DNA from: Novosphingobium percolationis
GTDB lineage: Bacteria > Pseudomonadota > Alphaproteobacteria > Sphingomonadales > Sphingomonadaceae
Direction: 5' to 3'
Length of the DNA stretch: 64,000 nucleotides
NCBI RefSeq assembly: GCF_020179425.1
Contig: NZ_JAILYM010000001.1
Location: 1 to 64,000, forward strand
How positions within the stretch are numbered: position 1 is the first letter of the stretch; every line of letters starts with the position of its first letter. The notes under the pieces are model-generated. The model saw only the letters and a list, made by a program, of their open reading frames with translations. It made no database searches and was not told the DNA's origin. Positions 33,364 to 40,521 of this stretch are shown here, in pieces. A program made the translations under genes and the position numbers.

Positions 33364-34818
33364 TCAGTTGCGCAGCGTCAGGTCGAGCGCTTCGGTCTTG
33401 AGCCGCACTACGGGCGCGGTCGCCACGCGCATCAGCTTTTCGACCTGTGCCAGTTCGGGCGAGGACAGCATGGGGAAGTCCTTGGCGGGCGGGCCCGACT
33501 TGCGCATCCGGGCAATGTCGGAGGCCGGAACCAGCGCGCGCAGGATCAGCTCGTCCTCGTCGTCGGTGCCGTGCTGGCGCTTGAGGTCGGCGAGGGTCGG
33601 TTCGGGCGGCGGGTTGTCGAAGATTTCCTTCGCACGCGGGGCCGAGGCGATGCGGTCCATCACGTTCGGATCGATCGGCGCGGGCGGCTCGCCATAGTAG
33701 CCCGCCGCATACTGGATCACCTCGTCGGGGATCGCGCCATAGCGCTTGCCGGTGACGATGTTGAGCACCGCCAGCGTGCCGATCAGCTGGGCAAACGGCG
33801 TCGCCATGCCGGGATAGCCCAGCTCTCGCCGCACCGCGCCCACTTCCTCGAGCACCACGGGCAACTGGTCTAGCATGTTCTGCTGCGCCAGCTGGTTGCG
33901 CAGGGTGCCCATCATGCCGCCGGGGATCTGGCTGGTCAGCGAGGTGACGTCGTATTCGTAGGACTGGTCGTGCAGGTAGCCCGCAGCCTTGGCCACCTTG
34001 CGGAAGTGGTCCGACACTTCCTGCAACTTCGACGTGTCGATGTCGTGGGTGTGGCCCAGCGCCTCCATGTTCTTGATCATGATGTCGATCGAAGGGATCG
34101 ACGGGCCGTTCGCCATCGAGCGCGCAGCGGTGTGCAGCACGGTCACGCCGAATTCGACCGCATCGCAATAGGCCTTGGCGCTCTGGCCCAGCATGTTGTT
34201 CGAATGCAGCTCGATCGGCTTGCCGCGCGCCTTTGCCTTGATCGCGGGGATCAGCGTCTTGATCCGGTCGCGATCGAGCACGCCGCCGGTATCGTAGAGC
34301 AGCAGGCTGTCGACGTCGGGCAGCGCGGACAGCTTGTCGGCCTTGTCCGCCCAGAACGCATCGTCATGCACGGGCGAGAGCGTGAACAGCATCGTCGCGG
34401 CGACCTTGCAGTCGTACTTCTTCGACAGCTTGGCGAGGCGCGCCATCTTGTCGACGTTGAACAGCACGTCGTAGATCCACCACGAGCGCACGCCGTGGAC
34501 GCACAGGCGCTCCATCCACAGGTCCATCAGCACCTGCGGGGTGAAACCGAACGTCACCGAGCCGTTCGAGCGGATGCCGCCGCGCACCGGGGTGTGCTTG
34601 ATCTGGCTCATCATCAGGTCGAAGCCCGCCCAAGGGTCTTCATGGCAATGGCGGGTCAGCACTTCGAACAGCGAGGAGCCGGCAAGGCTGATCGTGGAAT
34701 AGCCGGTCTTGTCGATGGTCGGCAGCACCGGATAGGCCTGTCCCGCCTGCATCCGCATACCCCAGAGGCTTTGCTGGCCGTCGCGGCAGGTTTCGTCGAG
34801 GAAGCTGATATGCGCCAT
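33364..34818 (-). CDS. Biotin-dependent carboxyltransferase (OadA/pyruvate-carboxylase-like)
   Basis: A 484-residue protein with the DRE-TIM barrel of the oxaloacetate decarboxylase alpha / pyruvate carboxylase carboxyltransferases (DETCRDGQQSLW at the N-terminus; ATPFAQLIGTLAVLNIVTGK toward the end) and no attached biotinyl domain. The active site is changed: where pyruvate carboxylase has the carbamylated lysine in KDMAG, here it is Y175 in LYDTGG, and the metal-binding HTHD is HSNN (H205-N208), losing one histidine. So it is likely to use another acceptor than pyruvate. Together with the biotin carboxylase and carrier upstream it should carboxylate an aromatic methyl ketone, probably in phosphorylated form. 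Confidence 0.82.
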   Translation of the reverse strand: MAHISFLDETCRDGQQSLWGMRMQAGQAYPVLPTIDKTGYSTISLAGSSLFEVLTRHCHEDPWAGFDLMMSQIKHTPVRGGIRSNGSVTFGFTPQVLMDLWMERLCVHGVRSWWIYDVLFNVDKMARLAKLSKKYDCKVAATMLFTLSPVHDDAFWADKADKLSALPDVDSLLLYDTGGVLDRDRIKTLIPAIKAKARGKPIELHSNNMLGQSAKAYCDAVEFGVTVLHTAARSMANGPSIPSIDIMIKNMEALGHTHDIDTSKLQEVSDHFRKVAKAAGYLHDQSYEYDVTSLTSQIPGGMMGTLRNQLAQQNMLDQLPVVLEEVGAVRRELGYPGMATPFAQLIGTLAVLNIVTGKRYGAIPDEVIQYAAGYYGEPPAPIDPNVMDRIASAPRAKEIFDNPPPEPTLADLKRQHGTDDEDELILRALVPASDIARMRKSGPPAKDFPMLSSPELAQVEKLMRVATAPVVRLKTEALDLTLRN

Positions 34819-34833
34819 GGCTTGTGTTCCGGC

Positions 34834-36192
34834 TTACTGGCCGAGGCTGGGCAGGAGGACCTGCTCGAGCCAGCGGGTGTGAATGGAATTGCTGCGGAAA
34901 TCGGGGTGGGCAACGATCGCCCGGTGCAGGCCTATGGTGGTAGGCACGCCCTCCACCACGAAGTCGGCCAGCGCGCGTTCGAGCCGCGCGATCGCGTCAG
35001 CCCGGTTTTCCCCGGTAACTATCAGCTTGCCGATCATGCTGTCGTAGTAGGGCGGGATCGTCGCGCCCTCGCTCATGTGCGTATCGAGCCGCACGTCGTC
35101 GCCCGCAGGCGGTGACCAGCGCGTGATCGTGCCGGGCGAGGGGATGAAACCGCGCTCCCAGTTCTCGGCATTGATGCGGCATTCGATGGCGTGGCCGGTG
35201 ACGGCGATGTCGGACTGGTCGATGTCGAACGTCTCGCCGCCCGCGATGCGCAATTGCCAACCGACAAGGTCGTGCCCGCTGACCATCTCGCTCACCGGGT
35301 GTTCCACCTGGATGCGCGCGTTGACCTCGATGAAGTAGATTTCCTCGCGCTCGACGTCGAACAGGAACTCGGCGGTGGCCGCGCCCTTGTACTTGACGCT
35401 GGAGGCGAGTGCGACGGCGCTGGCGTGGAGCTGGCGGCGCAGGTGCTCAGGCATCGCGGCAGACGGCGCTTCCTCGATCAGCTTCTGGTAGCGGCGCTGG
35501 ACCGAACAGTCGCGCTCGCCGAAATGCAGCACCTTGCCGGTGCCGTCGCCCATCAACTGGACTTCGACGTGGCGGGCGCGGGGTACGAAGCGTTCCATGA
35601 ACAGCGTGCCATCGCCGAACGCGCTTTCCGCCTCGGCGCTGGCCTTCCCGAACCCGGCTTCGACATCGGCGCGGTTGTGCGCGATTACCATGCCGCGCCC
35701 GCCGCCCCCGGCAGAGGCCTTGAGCAGCACGGGATAACCGATTTCCTCGGCCACGCGCACGGCATCGGCGGCGCTGGCGATCTGGTCGCTGCCGGGCACG
35801 AGGGGCACGTTGGCGGCGCGGGCCATGCCGCGCGCCTGGATCTTGTCGCCCAACGCCTCGATCGTGTCGGCGTCCGGCCCGACGAAGGCAATGCCGTTCG
35901 CGGCGCACAGGCGCGGCAGGATCGGGCGTTCGGACAGGAAACCATAGCCCGGATGGAGGCCATCGCAGCCGGTTTCGCGCGCGGCATGGACCACCAGCTC
36001 GGCGTCGAGATAGCTCTTCGCGGCAGGGCCGGGGCCGAGCACAACCACGCGGGTTGCCGCGCGCGCTGCGGCGCTGTCGCGGTCGGCCTCGGACACACCG
36101 AGCACGGTTTCGATGCCCAGCTTCTGCGCCGCGCGGATCACCCGCAACGCGATTTCGCCCCGGTTGGCGACAAAGACACGGGTCAGCGCCAT
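34834..36192 (-). CDS. Biotin carboxylase subunit
   Basis: A 452-residue protein of full AccC length. It has FVANRGEIALRVIRAA at the N-terminus, the ATP-grasp glycine loop KASAGGGGRGM, HVEVQLMGDGTGKVLHFGER, and the catalytic segment EVNARIQVEHPVSE with glutamate, asparagine and arginine kept. It phosphorylates bicarbonate and carboxylates the biotin of the separate carrier (gene four bases upstream). The ATG at 36192 is clear. It is dedicated to this operon; housekeeping acetyl-CoA carboxylase genes would lie elsewhere. Confidence 0.93.
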   Translation of the reverse strand: MALTRVFVANRGEIALRVIRAAQKLGIETVLGVSEADRDSAAARAATRVVVLGPGPAAKSYLDAELVVHAARETGCDGLHPGYGFLSERPILPRLCAANGIAFVGPDADTIEALGDKIQARGMARAANVPLVPGSDQIASAADAVRVAEEIGYPVLLKASAGGGGRGMVIAHNRADVEAGFGKASAEAESAFGDGTLFMERFVPRARHVEVQLMGDGTGKVLHFGERDCSVQRRYQKLIEEAPSAAMPEHLRRQLHASAVALASSVKYKGAATAEFLFDVEREEIYFIEVNARIQVEHPVSEMVSGHDLVGWQLRIAGGETFDIDQSDIAVTGHAIECRINAENWERGFIPSPGTITRWSPPAGDDVRLDTHMSEGATIPPYYDSMIGKLIVTGENRADAIARLERALADFVVEGVPTTIGLHRAIVAHPDFRSNSIHTRWLEQVLLPSLGQ

Positions 36193-36196
36193 GGCC

Positions 36197-36712
36197 TCAG
36201 CCCACCGGCTCGAGCGCGAACAGAGGCGCGCCTTCGGCCACCATCTCGCCGTCCCTGGCGAGGATCTGCCGGATGACGCCCTTACTCGGCGCGCTGACGG
36301 CGGTGAACAGCTTCATCACTTCGACAAGGCACAGGTCGGTGCCCGCCTCGACCGTCTGGCCCAGCTCGACGAAGTTCGGCTCGCCCGGCTTGGGCGCGCG
36401 GTAGAACGTGCCGAGGTAGGGTGCGGTGACCACCACGTGGCCATCGGCCACCGCCGTCGATGCAGCGGGTGCAGGTGTTGCCGCAGTCGCTGGGGCGGGG
36501 GGCGCTGCCGAGGTGCTGGCCTTAGGCGCAGCAGGAGCCGCTGCAACTGGAGGCGCAGCCATGGACACGCGGCCCATGGCGAAATCGGCATCGGGATTGC
36601 GCGACAGGAACAGCTCGATGTCGGCCGTACGCAAGTGCATCTCGGTCAGGTCCGAAGCCTGAAACTGGCGGACGAGGGCTTCGAGATCCTCATCCTGTTG
36701 CGGATTGGTCAT
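36197..36712 (-). CDS. Biotin carboxyl carrier protein
   Basis: A 171-residue carrier. An N-terminal helical segment (DLEALVRQFQ; RTADIELFLSR) is followed by an alanine/proline linker (about residues 50-90) and the biotinyl domain, where the biotin lysine is K134 in VEVMKL. I start at the ATG at 36712 after AAGGATATAAGC. It lies between the 522-aa protein and the biotin carboxylase. Its diverged relative without the lysine is at 25574. Confidence 0.92.
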   Translation of the reverse strand: MTNPQQDEDLEALVRQFQASDLTEMHLRTADIELFLSRNPDADFAMGRVSMAAPPVAAAPAAPKASTSAAPPAPATAATPAPAASTAVADGHVVVTAPYLGTFYRAPKPGEPNFVELGQTVEAGTDLCLVEVMKLFTAVSAPSKGVIRQILARDGEMVAEGAPLFALEPVG

Positions 36713-36742
36713 GCTTATATCCTTCCGTTCGGGGCGCATCGC

Positions 36743-38311
36743 TCAGGCCTTGCCGCGCAAGCCCTCGATCTGCTCTGGCGTCAGCCCCAAGCCCTTGCCC
36801 CTGAGATTGCGCGAAAGGCGCTGTTCCAGCCGGTAGAGCTGGTCGACGCGCGGATCGGCAGGGTTCCACTTGATCCAGGTGTCGTTGAGGCCCCGCAACT
36901 CGGGCGCCATCTGCGCCGGGCGGCATGCCTTGGCACGCGCGTTGTAGTCGGCCAGCGTCAGCACGCCTTCGCTAGTGGTGTAGCTGTCGAGCTTTCTGGC
37001 GTGTGTGGTGACGCCCGGCGCAATATCGTTGCCCATGCTGGCACCGTGGCCATCGCACACCGTGAAGGGGATATGGGTAATGTAGCGTGCGCTCTGGTTG
37101 TTGTGCTGCATCATCACATGAGAGGGCTGGTGCTGGCTGGGCAGGTCCACGAGGCCGACCATCTCGCCCAGGAAATCGCGCCCGAACTCGTCGTTGAGTA
37201 GCGGGCGGAAGCGATCCGCGCGCTCGTCGATCGTCATCCAGTCGTCGTGCTCATAGACCCCGGCGACGTGGGCGAAGTCCTTGATCAGCGAGAAATAGAC
37301 GAGCGCGCCCGAATCCATCATCTCGTCGCGGCTCCACCCGGCCACGCGCTTCCACAGCGCCGCGATCGCCTCGCGCACCTTCTCAGTCAGATCCTCGAAG
37401 GTGGTCGCCAGTTCCTCGGCGCTGCCCATGCCGACCGGGATGTGGCCGTCGGACAGAACGTCGGAGGTGTAGAGGCCCACGCCTACCAGCTTGTCTGCGG
37501 TGAACTCGGGCTTGCTTTCGAAGCTGCCCCAGTCGTCCATGAGGTAGAAGTGGCAGTCCTTCACTTCCATGGTGACGGTCAGATTGTTGTACGGGATCTT
37601 GTCGCCCACGCCGTCGAGCCAGGGGTAATCGCCCTGCGCCAGATCAGTGAAGTCGCGGATGATCAGTTCGCGGTCCGCGTCGAGGCGATAGGGACCGGAA
37701 TTGTTGAGCGTGCAGCGGCTTTCGCAGCTGATCATGAAGCCGTATTGCGACACGGCGGCGAGGAAGCCGTGCGCGGCCTTGTGCAGCCTGTCCCCGGCAA
37801 CGCAGCGATGCGCGTCGGCGTGGAACACCTGCACCGTGCGTTCGGGCAGAAGCTGCACGCGTTGGCCGAATTCGCGGGCGTTGAGATGGCCGTCCTCGCG
37901 CTGTTGCGCCAGCTTGAAGCGGCGCCAGAAGTCGAGCACGTAGACCACGTCTTCCGCCGCATCCTCGGGGCGCAGCATCCCGAAGTTGATCAGCATCTCG
38001 CGGCCCAGCAGATAGAACGTGGGCAGGCCCCAGCCGGGCAGGTTGCCGAACTTGCCGCTCATCGACCGGGCGCGGTCGCCTATTTCTTCGGCAGGCACCG
38101 ACGCCTCGATCTTCCGCAGCAAGGCTGGATAGCGATAGAAGCAGTTGAGGTAGCTCAGCAGCATGTACGCCGGGACGGGGAAGAGCTTCGATTCCTGAAC
38201 CGTGCGCGTGACGCAGAGCCAATAGGTATCGTCGCCGATCGTCTGGATTGCGTTGTTGGCCTCAAGCACCTGGCGATAGGTTAGGTTGCCGCTTTTGCCG
38301 GTATCCTGCAT
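36743..38311 (-). CDS. Unrecognised 522-aa protein of the carboxylase operon
   Basis: I cannot assign this protein to a family. It is soluble, without signal peptide or membrane segments, with many aromatic and histidine residues: HADAHRCVAGDRLHKAAHGF near residue 170, FMISCESRCTLNNSGPYR near 200, DFAHVAGVYEHDDWM near 360, and a run HQPSHVMMQHNNQSARYITH near 420. The N-terminal 130 residues are helical. I start at the ATG at 38311, which has GAGAG before it. As first gene of the operon, 30 bases before the biotin carrier gene, it is probably a further carboxylase subunit, for example the one that binds the phosphorylated ketone. It faces the second LuxR gene across a box. Confidence 0.7.
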   Translation of the reverse strand: MQDTGKSGNLTYRQVLEANNAIQTIGDDTYWLCVTRTVQESKLFPVPAYMLLSYLNCFYRYPALLRKIEASVPAEEIGDRARSMSGKFGNLPGWGLPTFYLLGREMLINFGMLRPEDAAEDVVYVLDFWRRFKLAQQREDGHLNAREFGQRVQLLPERTVQVFHADAHRCVAGDRLHKAAHGFLAAVSQYGFMISCESRCTLNNSGPYRLDADRELIIRDFTDLAQGDYPWLDGVGDKIPYNNLTVTMEVKDCHFYLMDDWGSFESKPEFTADKLVGVGLYTSDVLSDGHIPVGMGSAEELATTFEDLTEKVREAIAALWKRVAGWSRDEMMDSGALVYFSLIKDFAHVAGVYEHDDWMTIDERADRFRPLLNDEFGRDFLGEMVGLVDLPSQHQPSHVMMQHNNQSARYITHIPFTVCDGHGASMGNDIAPGVTTHARKLDSYTTSEGVLTLADYNARAKACRPAQMAPELRGLNDTWIKWNPADPRVDQLYRLEQRLSRNLRGKGLGLTPEQIEGLRGKA

Positions 38312-38407
38312 CGTCTCTCTGCGCCTCTTGTTTGCCGGGCATTTCGGCATCGTTTCGTGCCATTGGCCTGCCTCGGATCTGGCCTGCCGGGGCGATCGTC
38401 GCAATTG

Positions 38408-38419
38408 ACGGGTATCCGT
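38408..38419. promoter_or_regulatory. ACGG-N4-CCGT box between carboxylase operon and luxR copy 2
   Basis: ACGG GTAT CCGT, preceded by AATTG, in the 240-base gap between the carboxylase operon (start 38311) and the LuxR gene (start 38552). The extended form AATTGACGG[A/G]TA is shared with the sites at 40433 and 44766. I do not see a good -10 at the usual distance on either side. Confidence 0.6.
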
Positions 38420-38551
38420 TCAAGGCCGGTTTGCGGCGGCTGGAACACCTCTTCATCGTGTGATGAAATTGTTTGACGAAATGGATGCTGCGCGCGTATC
38501 AGATGCCCCTGTCGACCGCCCGGCCAAAACGGGGGCGCAAGGAGAGGGAAA

Positions 38552-39283
38552 ATGCATTCGACCCGGGACATCGCCGGTTTCACCGATCAACTCGTTGCCG
38601 ATTGCGGCCTCGATACAGCCTCGGTGTTCTTCGTCGACCAGAGCGGCGAGGCGCCGCGCGTGTCCTATGTCCACCACTTCGGCGTCAGCGGTGAAGCGCA
38701 GCACGTTTACGCCGAAAGGCGCGTGTTCGTGGCCGATCCCTTCGCCTGTTCCGCCAATGGAGAGACCCAGTTCATCCGCTGGGGTGATCCGCGCATCGAT
38801 GCGCTGGCAGACGAATGTGGCGATTATCGCGCTTTCCTGGCCCAGCACGACATCGGCGTCGTCGGGGCGCTGTCGCGTCGCGTCACCTCGCGGTTGTCAC
38901 TTATCGTCGGCACGCACCGCTATCGCAAGTCGCGCCATGCCGGCGACGTGCCGATGGTGCTGCTGGACGAGCGCCTGCGTCGCTTGTCCGACATGGTCGT
39001 CGGCCACCTCATGGAAGACCTGATGGCTCATTCAGCTGGGCAGATCGCGCTGCGCGCGGCGCTGCCCTGCGTGGGTTCGGTGGGTGACGCCGACGTGGCG
39101 CTGTCGCGCCGCGAAAGCCAGATCGCCGCACTGATCTGCGAAGGAAAGCAGAACAAGCAGGTCGCCTTCCAGCTCGCGATTTCCGAGTTTACGGTCGAGA
39201 ACCACTTGCGCCGGATGTATCGCAAGCTCGGTATCCACAGCCGGGCGGCGCTTGTCGCCAAGTACGCGCGCCAGCTGCACTGA
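38552..39283 (+). CDS. LuxR-family transcriptional regulator (copy 2)
   Basis: A 243-residue paralogue of the regulator at 17374. The two share an N-terminal sensing domain with ...CDIDSTCVFIAD / CGLDTASVFFVD and a later DVVGAS / GVVGAL segment, and nearly identical helix-turn-helix regions (LSRRESQIAALICEGKQNKQ then FTVENHLRRMYRKLGIHSRA). GGAGAGGGAAA precedes the ATG. It is divergent from the carboxylase operon with a palindromic box between, and likely activates that operon and others carrying the box. Confidence 0.88.
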   Translation: MHSTRDIAGFTDQLVADCGLDTASVFFVDQSGEAPRVSYVHHFGVSGEAQHVYAERRVFVADPFACSANGETQFIRWGDPRIDALADECGDYRAFLAQHDIGVVGALSRRVTSRLSLIVGTHRYRKSRHAGDVPMVLLDERLRRLSDMVVGHLMEDLMAHSAGQIALRAALPCVGSVGDADVALSRRESQIAALICEGKQNKQVAFQLAISEFTVENHLRRMYRKLGIHSRAALVAKYARQLH

Positions 39284-39292
39284 TCGGCATTA

Positions 39293-39304
39293 GCGGAAAC
39301 TGGT
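39293..39304. promoter_or_regulatory. Degenerate box upstream of the Zn-dehydrogenase gene
   Basis: GCGG AAAC TGGT sits exactly 31.5 bases upstream of the TAGGCT at 39330, the position expected from the other promoters. The left arm is kept (three of four bases, plus AAA as in the 18286 box); the right arm is poor. TATCCGT half sites lie just beside it at 39308-39314. Confidence 0.35.
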
Positions 39305-39329
39305 CCGTATCCGTCGCCGCGCTGCGGAC

Positions 39330-39362
39330 TAGGCTCGCTCCCACAACAAGGATGGGAGCGGA
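39330..39362 (+). promoter_or_regulatory. Conserved leader shared with the gene at 16114
   Basis: This 33-base segment, from TAGGCT to two bases before the ATG at 39365, matches 16081-16111 except for one substitution and two inserted bases. It would contain the -10, transcription start and ribosome site (GGGAG). Confidence 0.6.
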
Positions 39363-39364
39363 CG

Positions 39365-40438
39365 ATGAAGGCGGCGGTGCTTAAAGCAGGCAAGTTGACG
39401 ATCGAGGACGTTGCGGAGCCAAAGCCGCGCAGCGGTGAGATCGTGGTCAAGCCGCTGGCTTGCGGCATCTGCGGCAGCGACCTGCACGCCAAGGACCACG
39501 CCGACCACTTGTGCGATCTGCTCCACCGTGCGGGCTTCAAGGGCTTCATGGACCCGACCCGGCCGGTGATCATGGGGCACGAATTCTGCGCCGAAGTGCT
39601 GGAAAGCAGTGGCGGCCTGAAGGCGGGCGATCGCATCGTCTCGCCACCGTTCCTCAACGGACCGGAAGGCATCGTGCTGCTCGGCTATTCCAATTCCTAT
39701 CCGGGGGCATTTGCCGAACGGATGCTGGTGTCGCAGGCCGCGTGCCTGACCGTGCCCGATGACGTGCCGACCGAGATCGCCGCGCTGACCGAGCCTTTGG
39801 CCGTGGCGGTCCACGCCGTCGCTGAATCCGGGGCCGGTGCCGACACGGCCTGTGCGGTGTTCGGGTGCGGGCCGGTGGGGCTGTTCGTCATTTCACGCCT
39901 CAAGGCACTAGGCTTAGGCCCCGTGCTGGCGGTCGAGCCCAACCCGGCGCGGGCGCAGATGGCCGAGGCGATGGGGGCCGATGCCGTGGCCGATCCGACG
40001 CAGGGCGGTACGGGTGACTGGTGGAACGCGCTGGGCCTGCCGCAAGGGCTGTCCGCCGCGATGGCGGTCGATCCGGCGATGCGCCGCCGCAGTCGTGCGG
40101 TGCTGTTCGAATGCGTGGGCAAGCCTGGGATGCTGATGGCGCTGGCGCAGCAGGCGCCAGTCGGCGCGACGATCGTGGTGGTGGGCACCTGCATGGAGCT
40201 GGATGGGCTGGAACCGGCCTTCCTGATCCAGAAGGGCCTGAGCCTGCGTTTTGTCTTCGCCTACTCCGACGCCGAATTCGCCGATGCCTTCGCCATGATC
40301 CGCGCCAACCCCGAACGGCTCGCGCCGCTGGTGACCACGCGAGTCGATCTGGCGGGCATCGACAGCGCCTTTGCCGCGCTCACCGGCGGGACCGGCGCGA
40401 TCAAGGCGCTCGTCAAGCCGACCGGCCTTTCGAATTGA
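39365..40438 (+). CDS. Zinc-dependent alcohol dehydrogenase (MDR)
   Basis: A 357-residue medium-chain dehydrogenase with the catalytic zinc ligands visible: the cysteine in GICGSDLHAKDH, GHEF, and the glutamate of LTEPLAVAVH. The Rossmann motif is VFGCGPVGLFVISRLKALG. The four-cysteine structural zinc lobe is missing, replaced by a loop with HLCDLLHRAGFKGFMDPTRP, as in the sorbitol/threonine-dehydrogenase-like outliers. It lies between the LuxR gene and a TonB receptor and shares its leader with the CrtC-like gene at 16114. It probably oxidises an alcohol of the imported compound. Confidence 0.88.
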   Translation: MKAAVLKAGKLTIEDVAEPKPRSGEIVVKPLACGICGSDLHAKDHADHLCDLLHRAGFKGFMDPTRPVIMGHEFCAEVLESSGGLKAGDRIVSPPFLNGPEGIVLLGYSNSYPGAFAERMLVSQAACLTVPDDVPTEIAALTEPLAVAVHAVAESGAGADTACAVFGCGPVGLFVISRLKALGLGPVLAVEPNPARAQMAEAMGADAVADPTQGGTGDWWNALGLPQGLSAAMAVDPAMRRRSRAVLFECVGKPGMLMALAQQAPVGATIVVVGTCMELDGLEPAFLIQKGLSLRFVFAYSDAEFADAFAMIRANPERLAPLVTTRVDLAGIDSAFAALTGGTGAIKALVKPTGLSN

Positions 40439-40449
40439 CGGATAGGCGT
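40438..40449 (+). promoter_or_regulatory. Box-like site upstream of the TonB receptor gene
   Basis: ACGG ATAG GCGT, three of four bases kept in the right arm, preceded by AATTG. A good -10, GATAAT, begins at 40474, 30.5 bases from the centre. The site overlaps the stop codon of the dehydrogenase gene. Confidence 0.5.
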
Positions 40450-40521
40450 CACTGCCACCGCGCGGGGCGCCGCGATAATCAGACCACACTGGGACCATAT
40501 AAAGTCCGGGAGGGGAATATC

